From positions 519,333-583,332 of the forward strand of contig NZ_JAHYSS010000001.1 in the NCBI RefSeq assembly GCF_019802255.1: a DNA stretch of 64,000 bases, given 5' to 3'. The notes under the pieces were generated by a model, which saw only the letters and a program-made list of their open reading frames with translations, did no database searches and was not told the origin of the DNA. The translations under genes and the position numbers were made by a program. The DNA comes from Pedobacter polysacchareus (lineage in GTDB: Bacteria > Bacteroidota > Bacteroidia > Sphingobacteriales > Sphingobacteriaceae). This document shows positions 44,201 through 53,207 of the stretch, piece after piece (within the stretch, counting starts at the first letter, position 1; each line of letters begins with the position of its first letter).

Positions 44201-45358
44201 ATGGAAAATAAAAACACGCAACAAAGGTATAATTTACCTTCGGAAGTTAAATTTTGTGTAAAGTGCACGATTTCAAATCAAAGGCCAAGGATATCTTTTG
44301 ATGAGAACGGAGTTTGTTCAGCTTGTAACTTTGCTGAGTTTAAGAAGAATAAAATTGATTGGACTGAGAGGGAAAAGGAACTGGTTGAAGTTTTGGACAG
44401 ATTTAGAAGAAATGATGGCGGATATGATGTCATCGTTCCTTGTAGTGGAGGTAAAGATGCTGCCTACATTGCGCATGAACTAAAACATAAATATGGAATG
44501 AATCCACTAACTGTTACGTGGGCTCCACATCTCTACACAGATATAGGTTTTAAAAATTTACATGAGATGATTAGAGTTGGGGATTTAGCTAATATTTTAG
44601 GTACTCCAGCGGGGAAAACTCATAAAAAATTAACTAAATTATCTTTTGAAATATTAGGAGATCCATTTCAACCTTTTATTTATGGTCAAACTAATTTTCC
44701 ATTACAGGTAGCTGTACAACACAAGGTTCCTTTGATTATGTATGGAGAAAATGGGGAAGTTGAGTATGGTGGAGATATGAAAAATGCCTTTAAAGCTACA
44801 AGAGATTATAAATCAGATCATAAAAAGCACTATTTCTCAGGCTTAGGTCCGGATGACTTGGTAAAGTATGGTGTGAGTGAAAATGATCTTGTTCCTTATA
44901 TGGCACCTTCAAATGATAGTTTAGATGAAATAGGAGCTGAAATTCATTTTTATGGGTATTATAAAAAATGGGTACCTCAAGAAAACTACTATTACTGTGT
45001 TGAAAATACAGGTTTTGAGGCTAATCCAGTAAGAAATGAAGGAACTTACTCTAAATATGCTTCTTTAGATGATAAAATAGATGGATTTCATTATTATTTA
45101 GCATTTATCAAATTTGGATTAGGTAGATGTACTTCAGATACGGCTCATGAAATTAGAGATGGACACATTACCCGTGAAGAAGGAGTAGCTTTAGTACGTA
45201 AGTTTGATAATGAATTTCCAAAAAAATATTTCCAAACATTTTTAGAATACTGTGATATTTCAGAAGATTATTTTTGGGAAATAGTAGATAGCTGGCGTTC
45301 TGCTCACCTATGGGATAAAGTAGATGGTGAATGGGAGTTAAAAACTAAAGTACATTAA
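44201..45358 (+). CDS. N-acetyl sugar amidotransferase (PtmG/PseA/WbpG-like), system 1
   Basis: 385 residues. Four cysteines in two CxxC pairs (C19, C22, C39, C42: FCVKCTISNQRP and NGVCSAC) suggest a zinc site, and the PP-loop SGGKDAAY (82 on) binds ATP. IMYGENGEVEYGGDMKNAFK and the C-terminal CTSDTAHEIRDGHITREEG are typical of the N-acetyl sugar amidotransferase family. It should convert an acetamido group to acetamidino, using ammonia from HisH/HisF. Being in the same gene run as the Leg genes, the target is most likely C5 of (CMP-)legionaminic acid, as proposed for Campylobacter PtmG. Confidence 0.87.
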   Translation: MENKNTQQRYNLPSEVKFCVKCTISNQRPRISFDENGVCSACNFAEFKKNKIDWTEREKELVEVLDRFRRNDGGYDVIVPCSGGKDAAYIAHELKHKYGMNPLTVTWAPHLYTDIGFKNLHEMIRVGDLANILGTPAGKTHKKLTKLSFEILGDPFQPFIYGQTNFPLQVAVQHKVPLIMYGENGEVEYGGDMKNAFKATRDYKSDHKKHYFSGLGPDDLVKYGVSENDLVPYMAPSNDSLDEIGAEIHFYGYYKKWVPQENYYYCVENTGFEANPVRNEGTYSKYASLDDKIDGFHYYLAFIKFGLGRCTSDTAHEIRDGHITREEGVALVRKFDNEFPKKYFQTFLEYCDISEDYFWEIVDSWRSAHLWDKVDGEWELKTKVH

Positions 45359-45360
45359 GG

Positions 45361-46311
45361 ATGAATATATTATTTGTTGGTTTTGGAGGTATGGGGTGCC
45401 GTCATGCACAATCCTTCCTTGATGAGAAAAATAAGTATAACTTATTCGTAATTGAACCCAATAAGGAATTGTTCTTAGCTAACTTAGCGCGTATCGGGGC
45501 AACTGAAAGTGATTTTTGTTGGTGTGAATCCTTAAATGACATTAAGGAACAAATTGATTTTGCAGTGGTGGCTACTTCTTCTGGACCTCGCTATAATATT
45601 GTCCAGAATTTGTTAGATAAAAATATTCGTTATTTATTATTAGAAAAGGTAGTTTTTCAGTCAGAGGAACAGTTTGCACAAATAATTGACAAATTGGAAC
45701 TAAAAGGAGCTACTGCCTATTGTAATTTTGTAAATCGTTATTTCCCTCAATATTTAAATATTAAAAAAGAGTTAGTGGGAACTAATCGTCCTTTAAATAT
45801 GCACGTTAGAGGTGGTGATTTTGGTTTAGGCTGTAATGGACTACATTATTTAGATCTATTTGAATATTTAACTGGTAGTCAGTCGGGCAATTATCTTTCT
45901 GATTTGAAAGAAAGTCTGTTAGTTAACAAAAGAGGGTCTCAATATAAGGAGGTAAACGGTACACTTGTATGTAAGACCGAAAATAATGATTGTTTTACGA
46001 TCAGTTCACACCCTACGAAGAAGATTGGCGTGGAAATTACAATTACTTCATTAGAAGGAATTCACTTTTTTGATGAAGAAGATCAGACGTATCATTTTTA
46101 TGATTTTGAGAATAATTTAATCAAAATGGAAAGTTTTATTACGCTGCCTTCGAGTAAATTGACATACGCTATTTTTCAAGACATACTTGAAAGTAAGTGC
46201 ATGTTACCCACAGTTAGTCAGACCTATAATGCACATGTGAACTTCTTTCATGAATTGAATAACGTATTTGCAGGACAGTCAGCAAGAGACATAATTTGTC
46301 CAATAACCTAA
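45361..46311 (+). CDS. Gfo/Idh/MocA-family oxidoreductase (1)
   Basis: 316 residues. N-terminal NAD(P)-binding fold LFVGFGGMGCRHAQSF, then ATSSGPRYNIVQNLLDKNIRYLLLEKVVF where EK is the conserved motif of the family, and a beta-sheet C-terminal half. The motif is EKVVF rather than the common EKPL. Substrate unknown; such genes occur regularly beside nonulosonate genes. It begins three bases after the amidotransferase stop and is followed by a second, unrelated-looking member. Confidence 0.8.
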   Translation: MNILFVGFGGMGCRHAQSFLDEKNKYNLFVIEPNKELFLANLARIGATESDFCWCESLNDIKEQIDFAVVATSSGPRYNIVQNLLDKNIRYLLLEKVVFQSEEQFAQIIDKLELKGATAYCNFVNRYFPQYLNIKKELVGTNRPLNMHVRGGDFGLGCNGLHYLDLFEYLTGSQSGNYLSDLKESLLVNKRGSQYKEVNGTLVCKTENNDCFTISSHPTKKIGVEITITSLEGIHFFDEEDQTYHFYDFENNLIKMESFITLPSSKLTYAIFQDILESKCMLPTVSQTYNAHVNFFHELNNVFAGQSARDIICPIT

Positions 46312-46349
46312 AAATTCACCTGATAGAGATTTTACAAAATAATTCTAAA

Positions 46350-47312
46350 ATGAGTTTAAAAAACACGAACGTATTACTTATAGGCAGTGGCTATATGGCA
46401 AGAGAATACCTTTTGGTATTAGTTGGCTTGCAATGTAATGTTACAATTGTAGGTAGAGGGGAAGAAAAAATAGCGCTTTTAAAAGCGGAGTTCCCACAAT
46501 TTACCTATTATTCTGGGGGGTTAGAAAACTATTTAATTAGTAATGACTCTTTTCCAAGCTTTGCTATAAATGCCGTAAATGTAAACCATCTAAGAAATAC
46601 TTCACTGCAACTCCTTAATAAAGGAATTAAATATATACTTATTGAAAAGCCTGGAGATATATCTACAGAAGGTCTCGAAGAAATCAGGTCCTCTGCTATT
46701 AAGAATGAGGCTCAGGTTTCTATAGCTTACAATAGGAGATATTATAGTTCCGTAATTGCTTTAAAAGAGCACATCATGATGGATGGGGGTGTAAGGAGTG
46801 TTCACTTTGAATTTACTGAGTGGGTACACACTATAGATCCATCTATTTATGATAGTTATACTCTTGGAAAGTGGATTACAGCAAACTCATCACACGTTAT
46901 TGACACAGTGGTATCTATAATTGGATTACCTGAACAATTAAATGCAAACGTTCAAGGTTTAAATGAAATTTCTTGGCATCCAAGCGGGAGCGTTTTTACA
47001 GGTAACGGTGTAAGTAGAAACAAAGTGCCATTTACATATCATTCAGATTGGTTGAGTGCAGGACGTTGGTCCATTGAAATAATGACCAAAAAAAGGAGAT
47101 TCTATCTAAAACCTATGGAAAAGCTGCAAGTCCAAAATCGAGGATCGGTTGCCATTGAGGAGGTAAATGTAGATGACACAATTGATAAGGAATTTAAACC
47201 TGGATTATACCTGTTAACTGAATCTTTTTTAAGCCGTAACACAGATAATCTGGTAAACCTTGATGATCAAATTGTCATGAATTCTTTTTATGATAAGATT
47301 GGCAATTATTAA
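46350..47312 (+). CDS. Gfo/Idh/MocA-family oxidoreductase (2)
   Basis: 320 residues. TNVLLIGSGYMAREYLLVLV is the nucleotide-binding loop and YILIEKPGDISTEGLEEI contains the EKP motif; the C-terminal half has AYNRRYYSSVIALKE and a HVIDTVVSIIG helix. Substrate unknown. I start at the ATG at 46350; a TTG at 46296 would overlap the preceding gene and adds a stretch without family character. The two tandem members share little sequence, so this is not a recent duplication. Confidence 0.8.
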   Translation: MSLKNTNVLLIGSGYMAREYLLVLVGLQCNVTIVGRGEEKIALLKAEFPQFTYYSGGLENYLISNDSFPSFAINAVNVNHLRNTSLQLLNKGIKYILIEKPGDISTEGLEEIRSSAIKNEAQVSIAYNRRYYSSVIALKEHIMMDGGVRSVHFEFTEWVHTIDPSIYDSYTLGKWITANSSHVIDTVVSIIGLPEQLNANVQGLNEISWHPSGSVFTGNGVSRNKVPFTYHSDWLSAGRWSIEIMTKKRRFYLKPMEKLQVQNRGSVAIEEVNVDDTIDKEFKPGLYLLTESFLSRNTDNLVNLDDQIVMNSFYDKIGNY

Positions 47313-47352
47313 ATAAGGCTGGCTGTATAAAATAATTAAGAATGATGCTTAT

Positions 47353-48528
47353 ATGTATCGATTAAATGATGTTTGCGGGATGGAAAGAATAAAGCTCTAC
47401 TTAGTTTCGATTATATTTATTTTTCTGTTCCTCGCACCAAACACTCTTTATGTTTTTTTATCGGATACTGCAACGAAGGTTTTATTCTTGTTTTTATTCA
47501 CTTGTTATATTCTCTTTTTTTTAATCAATTTTAAGGGAATAACATCCAAAATATACATTTATCCCTTTTCACTAACGATGGTGTTTGTGGTCTTTGGTAC
47601 TCTTAACTTAATCGTTAAGGGTACCACTGAAACATTTAATATACTTGGACCAATAATAACTTATCTTGCCTTCTACTATGCATATAATTATCAAATAAAA
47701 TCTAGTGTAATAGGTATTTACCTACTAGGCTTGTACATATACTATTTTATTGTTTATTATAGTACATTACCTAGTTTATTGATTCATCCTGAACTTGAAG
47801 ATTTTTTTGGTAAGGCTTCTTCTAATGCGATACCTATTACTATAAACATTACGCTATATGCTTATATGATTATGAATAAGTTTTTAGATCAGAATAATAA
47901 AAGAAAAATAATCCTCTTTGCATTCACTAATCTAGTACTTATCATTATTCAACAAAGTCGTGCAGGTATAATTATTGCCATTTTAATTTTATTAGTGGCA
48001 TGTTTTGATTATTCTAAAAGAATAGCCTATAACATCATAGGCTTTATTGGGATTGTGATTATGTATGTATTAATTTTCCATTTTCAGGTGGTTAGTGAAT
48101 ATTTTGATCTAGTTGGCGCTATTGATACCAATAGTATTAAGGATGACATTAGGGGTGATGCACAGGCACAATTTTTTAATGGACTGAATTTAAATACAAC
48201 TATATTTGGTTATGACAAAGGGAATTTTTCCGGACTAATGTATACATACAATGTCTTTCTTGATGTCTGGAATAGATATGGAATCGTATCATTAATTATT
48301 CTAGGCCTTACTTTTATATATCGTATTATTTTCTACAAAAAGTTTAAATTTCCGCTGTATTTTTTCATCCCTTTTTTGGTTTATAGTTTAGTAGAGTCAC
48401 AATTTTTCCCCAATTTTTGGGATATAATTATCTATTTGATGCTATTCTCACTGAAAAAGGACAGCAATTCTGCTCTTATCTCATCAAAAAATAATGTTCA
48501 AAAAGATTCAATCATCAATGCTGTTTAA
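47353..48528 (+). CDS. wzy: O-antigen/capsule polymerase, Wzy-like
   Basis: 391 residues, about ten TM helices with a long periplasmic loop containing EYFDLVGAIDTNSIKDDIRG, and a late YNVFLDVWNRYGIVSLIILG segment reminiscent of the Wzy/WaaL ligase fold (HNxxLxxxxxxGxxG). As usual for Wzy, assignment rests on topology and position, directly before the flippase. It would polymerise repeat units at the periplasmic face. An internal ATG (residue 10) is an alternative start. It overlaps wzx by 35 bp. Confidence 0.75.
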   Translation: MYRLNDVCGMERIKLYLVSIIFIFLFLAPNTLYVFLSDTATKVLFLFLFTCYILFFLINFKGITSKIYIYPFSLTMVFVVFGTLNLIVKGTTETFNILGPIITYLAFYYAYNYQIKSSVIGIYLLGLYIYYFIVYYSTLPSLLIHPELEDFFGKASSNAIPITINITLYAYMIMNKFLDQNNKRKIILFAFTNLVLIIIQQSRAGIIIAILILLVACFDYSKRIAYNIIGFIGIVIMYVLIFHFQVVSEYFDLVGAIDTNSIKDDIRGDAQAQFFNGLNLNTTIFGYDKGNFSGLMYTYNVFLDVWNRYGIVSLIILGLTFIYRIIFYKKFKFPLYFFIPFLVYSLVESQFFPNFWDIIIYLMLFSLKKDSNSALISSKNNVQKDSIINAV

Positions 48529-49795
48529 AAACACTGCAATCTATCTTATTGCCAATATGGTAAATGCAGCTATTCCTTTTGCATTGATCCCAGTATTAAC
48601 GAGTTATTTAACTCCTACTGAATATGGGATTATCTCTTTGTATACTCTTTTTGTTAGTTTCGTTACCCCTTTCATTGGTTTAAGTGTTCATGGTGCAATC
48701 ACAAGGAAATATTTCACCGTTTCTGAATCAGAATTTAGAGAGTATGTAGGTAATTGCATAATAATTACGTTTTCAAGTTTATTACTGTTTTCCATCATAG
48801 TAGCAGGTTTTAAAAAATATATTGCCACATTCTCTGGACTTCCAGAAGATATTTTATATGCTGTAATTCTAATTTCTTTTTTTCAATTTTTGATCCTTAT
48901 TCAATTAACAATTTTGCAGGTTAAAGAAAGATCCATATTATATGGACTCCTTCAAATTGGTGTCTCTTTATTAAATTTTGGACTTAGTTATTTATTTCTA
49001 GTGAAATATTTAGAAGGATGGCACGGAAGACTAAGAGCTTGGCAATTATCTACAGCAATTTTTGCTTTAATTACACTTTTTATTCTTGTTTTTTATGAAA
49101 AAGTGAGATTTAAATTTAACCCCTTATTTATTAAAGATATTTTAAGATTTAGCCTTCCATTGATACCGCATACTATTGGTGGCTTAATTATTGCCCTGAG
49201 TGATAGAATAATAATAAGTAAGGTACTTGGCTTAACCGAGACAGGTATTTACACGATTAGTTTTCAAATAAGTAGCATATTATTAATTGTTTTAACTTCT
49301 TTCAATAGTGCCTATGTTCCTTGGTTATTCGATAAACTAAAAAAGGATGATAATTCAGTAAAGTTGAAAATTGTAATAATGACCTATTATTTAATGTTCT
49401 TAATTTTGTTAATGGTAATCATTGGAGCTCTAATCGCCCCTTTATTTTATAATGTTTTTGTTGGGAAGAACTTCCAGGAAGGAAGTAAATATTTATTTTG
49501 GATGTTATTATGCTTTGGTTTAAATGGGATGTATTTTTTGGTCTCTAACTATATATTTTATGCAAGTAAAACAAAGTTCTTGGCTATAACCACATTCTTT
49601 ATTGCTATTATTAATTTACCAGTTTGTTATTTTTTCACAAAAAGATGGGGTTTAATGGGCTCAGTTCAATCGAGTGTACTTTCCTGGTTCCTACTCTTTT
49701 TAATAACTTGGTTCTTAAGTAATAGGGTCTACCAGATGCCTTGGAAAAAGGGCTTTCTTAGAGCCCTTAAATTTGATATGGATTTTAAATTTTAA
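48494..49795 (+). CDS. wzx: Wzx-type lipid-linked oligosaccharide flippase
   Basis: 433 residues with about 12-14 TM helices. The N-terminus (LFKNTAIYLIANMVNAAIPF, LIPVLTSYLTPTEYGIISLY) and mid-protein FSLPLIPHTIGGLIIALSDR with IISKVLGLTETGIYTIS are typical of the MATE-like polysaccharide transporter (Wzx/RfbX) family. It flips the undecaprenyl-PP-linked repeat unit to the periplasm for Wzy. Confidence 0.9.
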   Translation: MFKKIQSSMLFKNTAIYLIANMVNAAIPFALIPVLTSYLTPTEYGIISLYTLFVSFVTPFIGLSVHGAITRKYFTVSESEFREYVGNCIIITFSSLLLFSIIVAGFKKYIATFSGLPEDILYAVILISFFQFLILIQLTILQVKERSILYGLLQIGVSLLNFGLSYLFLVKYLEGWHGRLRAWQLSTAIFALITLFILVFYEKVRFKFNPLFIKDILRFSLPLIPHTIGGLIIALSDRIIISKVLGLTETGIYTISFQISSILLIVLTSFNSAYVPWLFDKLKKDDNSVKLKIVIMTYYLMFLILLMVIIGALIAPLFYNVFVGKNFQEGSKYLFWMLLCFGLNGMYFLVSNYIFYASKTKFLAITTFFIAIINLPVCYFFTKRWGLMGSVQSSVLSWFLLFLITWFLSNRVYQMPWKKGFLRALKFDMDFKF

Positions 49796-49796
49796 T

Positions 49797-50315
49797 ATGA
49801 TGGGATTATTACAGAAAATGTTGAAATTAAGACATACGTTAATAAGAGGCATTAGACAATTTATAGTTTTGAGACAAGTTGGATCTCATAAAGGAGAGAT
49901 ATTTGTTGGGGGGAAAACGCGTTTGTCTAAACAAACGCACTTAGGCCTTAATCCAAATTTTAACGGAATGACTATTAATGGAGTGGGAAAAGTCATTATT
50001 GGAGATAATTTTCATTCTGGAACAAATTGTCTGATTTTAACTAGCAATCATAATTACGATCATGGACTTAAAATCCCTTATGATGAAACGCATGTAATTA
50101 AGAATGTCTCAATAGGTGATAATGTTTGGCTTGGTGATCGTGTGATTATTTTGGGTGGAGTGGATATCGGGGAGGGAGCTATTGTTCAAGCTGGAGCTGT
50201 TGTAACTAAAAGTGTTAGTATCGGAGCTATAGTTGGTGGAAATCCAGCTCAGGTATTTAAGCATCGCAACATGGAACACTACTATGATTTAAAGTCTAAA
50301 AAACTATTTCACTAA
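49797..50315 (+). CDS. Hexapeptide-repeat acyltransferase (WbbJ-like)
   Basis: 172 residues. Left-handed beta-helix: INGVGKVIIGDNFHSGTNCL, TSNHNYDHGLKIPYDET, VSIGDNVWLGDRVIILGGVD, IGEGAIVQAGAVVTKSVSIG, IVGGNPAQVF. The SNHNYDHG segment supplies the catalytic histidine region of WbbJ/maltose O-acetyltransferase-type enzymes. Probably O-acetylates a sugar of the repeat unit. The ATG at 49797 lies one base after the wzx stop; 49800 is an alternative. Confidence 0.82.
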   Translation: MMGLLQKMLKLRHTLIRGIRQFIVLRQVGSHKGEIFVGGKTRLSKQTHLGLNPNFNGMTINGVGKVIIGDNFHSGTNCLILTSNHNYDHGLKIPYDETHVIKNVSIGDNVWLGDRVIILGGVDIGEGAIVQAGAVVTKSVSIGAIVGGNPAQVFKHRNMEHYYDLKSKKLFH

Positions 50316-51304
50316 TGGATCATTTTATTTTTTTGATAGCAGCTGAACACCAATTATTTCAAGTCATAGAGGCAATAGATAAATACAATATCGAAGCAGA
50401 TAGAATGACGCTTATTATAGAGGATATGGGTGATGATGAATTGGTTAGAAAAATCACGGAGAATACAAAGATTGGCAAAGTTTTAGTCTTTAAAAACTGG
50501 GTTTTTAAAGACATTTTTATTAATCCTTCTAAACACCGAAATTTCATTAGTTACTGTAAAAAAGTACGTAATGAAAATAATCAAATTTTATTTTTTGCAA
50601 GTCATTATAACAGTGATAATACACTGATATTTTTGTCCCTAGTCAAACCTACTTCTTTTTATATTATGGATGAGGGAACTGCTAGTTTTACAGTCTCTTA
50701 TTTAAGATCAAAAGCTAATAGTGATGCATTTAAACTAATTATGAAATCTTTGCTGTATGGATTTGTACTTCGAATTCCAAAAAGCTTAATTTATTTTACG
50801 AAGTATAATTTTCAGATTCTAAGCACTGATCGGATTGAAAACTATGCGCCTGTTAAAGTGCTAAACCCATTGTCTACTTTTAATGATAAAGCTGCAATTT
50901 TTCTTGGAACAAGTGTAGTGGAGGTCGGAATAATGAAAGAAGACATGTATTTAAAATATTTGAATTCTGTATTCCATTCATTTTCTGGCGATAATCATTA
51001 CTATTATCCTCATAGAAAAGAAGCAGAATCTAAATTAAATTCAATAAGGGAAATTGGCTTTACAGTAATGAAATCACAAGGGCCATTTGAAAACCTGTTT
51101 GCTGAACTAAAAGTCAGTCCAATTAGAATTGGTTCTTTTATTTGTACTACGGTACTGGATAATATTTCAAGGACAAATGTTAAAGTTCCAGATTTAATTA
51201 TATATGAATTTGATCTGGATTATCTATTAAAGGATAAGTATGTTTATGGGCAGATTGCTGCCATGATGAAATCCAATAGTAGATTGACATTTGTTGAAAT
51301 ATAA
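50315..51304 (+). CDS. Putative sialyltransferase-like glycosyltransferase (GT52/polysialyltransferase-type)
   Basis: 329 residues. The N-terminus FIFLIAAEHQLFQVIEAI, a FYIMDEGTAS segment, HYYYPHRKEAESKLNSIR (HP/HR-type CMP-binding motif) and PIRIGSFICTTVLDNIS (position of the SS/ST motif) recall GT52 and bacterial polysialyltransferases, which use CMP-nonulosonates. In a locus that makes CMP-legionaminate and contains no other candidate for that transfer, it is the likely legionaminyltransferase. Overall similarity is low, so the family call is tentative. TAATG links it to the acyltransferase gene. Confidence 0.55.
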   Translation: MDHFIFLIAAEHQLFQVIEAIDKYNIEADRMTLIIEDMGDDELVRKITENTKIGKVLVFKNWVFKDIFINPSKHRNFISYCKKVRNENNQILFFASHYNSDNTLIFLSLVKPTSFYIMDEGTASFTVSYLRSKANSDAFKLIMKSLLYGFVLRIPKSLIYFTKYNFQILSTDRIENYAPVKVLNPLSTFNDKAAIFLGTSVVEVGIMKEDMYLKYLNSVFHSFSGDNHYYYPHRKEAESKLNSIREIGFTVMKSQGPFENLFAELKVSPIRIGSFICTTVLDNISRTNVKVPDLIIYEFDLDYLLKDKYVYGQIAAMMKSNSRLTFVEI

Positions 51305-51329
51305 CTACGACATTTTTATGCGATATTTG

Positions 51330-51410
51330 TATCGTAAATATAATTTGAGGAAAAGTTGATTTTTTTTATTAATACACTGGTTGTATCAATAAAAAACGAT
51401 CTTTACGATA
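51330..51410. other. Inverted repeat in the spacer before amidination system 2
   Basis: TATCGTAAA (51330-51338) and TTTACGATA (51402-51410) are perfect 9-bp reverse complements 63 bp apart in a 155-bp AT-rich spacer, one of the longest in the wza-pglE region. A near-consensus promoter-like TATAATTTG lies just inside. It may hold an internal promoter or regulatory site, or mark a join between two acquired modules. Confidence 0.3.
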
Positions 51411-51459
51411 TGTTTAATTTGTTCCTGATAAAATAATAAATTAATAGCCTAAGAGTAAA

Positions 51460-52596
51460 ATGAAAAAATACCAAATCTGTACTAAGACAATAATGGATAC
51501 ATCTGATCCTAATATTGTTTTCGATGAAAATGGAATCAGTGATTACTATCATAACTTTCATAATAACATTCTTCCAAACTGGAATCCTAATGAAAAAGGA
51601 ATGGAAGAATTAATGAAAATATCAGAAAAGATAAAAGCAGAAGGAAAAGGTAAAGACTTTGATTGCATTATTGGAATGAGTGGTGGATTGGATAGTTCCT
51701 ACGTTACCTATATTGCAAAAGAAGTAATGGGATTAAATCCTTTAATCTTTCATGTTGATGCGGGCTGGAATACTCAACAGGCAGTAAGTAACATTGAGAA
51801 ACTTGTAGATGGTCTTGGCTTGGATTTATATACTGAGGTTATTAATTGGGAAGAGATGAAAGATCTGCAAGTTGCGTATTTTAAAGCTCAAATAGCAAAT
51901 GTTGACGATCCTCAGGATACAGCATTCTTTTCTTCTTTGTATAAATTTGCAAAAAAGCACAAAATAAAGTATGTATTAACCGGTGCCAATTTCTCGACGG
52001 AATGTTGTAGGGAGCCAGAGGAATGGGGCGCTTATCCTGGAATTGATAAAATTTTAGTTCAAGATATACATCGTCGATTTGGCAGTACTCCACTAAAGAC
52101 ATTTCCGATAGTTGATATTTTAGAATACAAGATTTACTATAAATATGTACTAGGAATGGAAATAGTTAAGCCTTTAAATCTAGTTCCTTACATAAAAAAA
52201 GATGCAGAAAAACTATTGGCAGATCGTTTTGGTTGGGAAAAATTTCAACACAAGCATCATGAATCTCGTTTTACAAGGTTTTATGAGGATTATTGGATGC
52301 CAAGAAAATTTGGTTATGAAAAGCGACGTGCCCATTTTTCAAGTTTAATTCTGACAAATCAGATGACCAGAGAAGAAGCACTTGAGCGTATTTCAAAGCC
52401 AGAGTTAGATGAGCAATTTTTACTTCAAGAGTTTGAATATGTAGCTAATAAGTTTGATTTAAAGGTTCAGGAGTTACAGGATATTTTTAATGGAGCGAAT
52501 AAGACGTTCCATGACTATAAAAATAAGAGAGCTTTAATCGGGCTTGGTGCAAAAGTTATGAAGATTTTGGGTTTAGAAAAACGTTTGTTTAGATGA
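51460..52596 (+). CDS. wbuX: N-acetyl sugar amidotransferase (WbpG/WbuX-like), system 2
   Basis: 378 residues. PP-loop GMSGGLDSSY at about 72-81, VDAGWNTQQAVSNIEKLV, LTGANFSTECCREPEEWGAY and VLGMEIVKPLNLVPYIKKDA are those of the WbpG/WbuX/LfnA group that amidinate N-acetyl sugars. The N-terminus (YQICTKTIMDTSDPNIVFDE then NGISDYYHN) aligns with the zinc-binding start of the family but has lost three of four cysteines: only C7 remains, with T10, S27 and Y30 at the other positions. Followed by HisH and HisF partners and then by fnl genes, as in E. coli O145, so L-FucNAc is the likely target. Confidence 0.82.
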   Translation: MKKYQICTKTIMDTSDPNIVFDENGISDYYHNFHNNILPNWNPNEKGMEELMKISEKIKAEGKGKDFDCIIGMSGGLDSSYVTYIAKEVMGLNPLIFHVDAGWNTQQAVSNIEKLVDGLGLDLYTEVINWEEMKDLQVAYFKAQIANVDDPQDTAFFSSLYKFAKKHKIKYVLTGANFSTECCREPEEWGAYPGIDKILVQDIHRRFGSTPLKTFPIVDILEYKIYYKYVLGMEIVKPLNLVPYIKKDAEKLLADRFGWEKFQHKHHESRFTRFYEDYWMPRKFGYEKRRAHFSSLILTNQMTREEALERISKPELDEQFLLQEFEYVANKFDLKVQELQDIFNGANKTFHDYKNKRALIGLGAKVMKILGLEKRLFR

Positions 52597-53207
52597 TAGC
52601 ACTTATAGATTATGGGGTTGGTAACATAAGGGCATTTACCAATATTTACAAACAGCTAAACCTTCCGATAAAAATTGCTAAGTCCGAGGATGATTTAATC
52701 GACGTTACAAAAATAATTCTACCAGGAGTTGGTGCATTTGACCATGCAATGGATCAGCTTAATCATTCTGGTATGCGCCAAAGATTAGATGATTTGGTTC
52801 TTAAACAAGCGGTACCTGTTGTCGGTATTTGTGTAGGAATGCAGATGTTAGCTAATTCGAGCGATGAAGGAAAGTCAGCTGGTTTAGGTTGGATAAATGC
52901 TTCAGTTAAGAAATTTGACGAAAGTAAAATCAGTTATTCAACCCATTTACCACATATGGGATGGAATGATATTAAATCAGTAAAAAGAAGTCCAATTTTG
53001 GAGGGACTTGAAAAGGATGCTAAATTTTATTTTTTACATTCATATTATTTTCATTGTAATGATTTAGAAAATACAATTGCAACAACTGATTATGGAATTG
53101 AGTTTTGTTGTGCAGTTAATAAAGATAATATTTATGGGGTACAGTTTCACCCAGAGAAAAGTCATCAATTTGGAATTCAACTCTTGAACAATTTTGCTAA
53201 ATTATAG
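52593..53207 (+). CDS. wbuY: HisH-like glutaminase of system 2 (WbuY-like)
   Basis: 204 residues. LIDYGVGNIRAFTNIYKQL, LPGVGAFDHAMDQL, GICVGMQMLANSSDEG with the nucleophile Cys, and VQFHPEKSHQFG with catalytic His and Glu. Intact glutaminase triad. Overlaps the amidotransferase by ATGA and abuts the HisF-like gene, so the three are made together. Confidence 0.87.
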   Translation: MIALIDYGVGNIRAFTNIYKQLNLPIKIAKSEDDLIDVTKIILPGVGAFDHAMDQLNHSGMRQRLDDLVLKQAVPVVGICVGMQMLANSSDEGKSAGLGWINASVKKFDESKISYSTHLPHMGWNDIKSVKRSPILEGLEKDAKFYFLHSYYFHCNDLENTIATTDYGIEFCCAVNKDNIYGVQFHPEKSHQFGIQLLNNFAKL

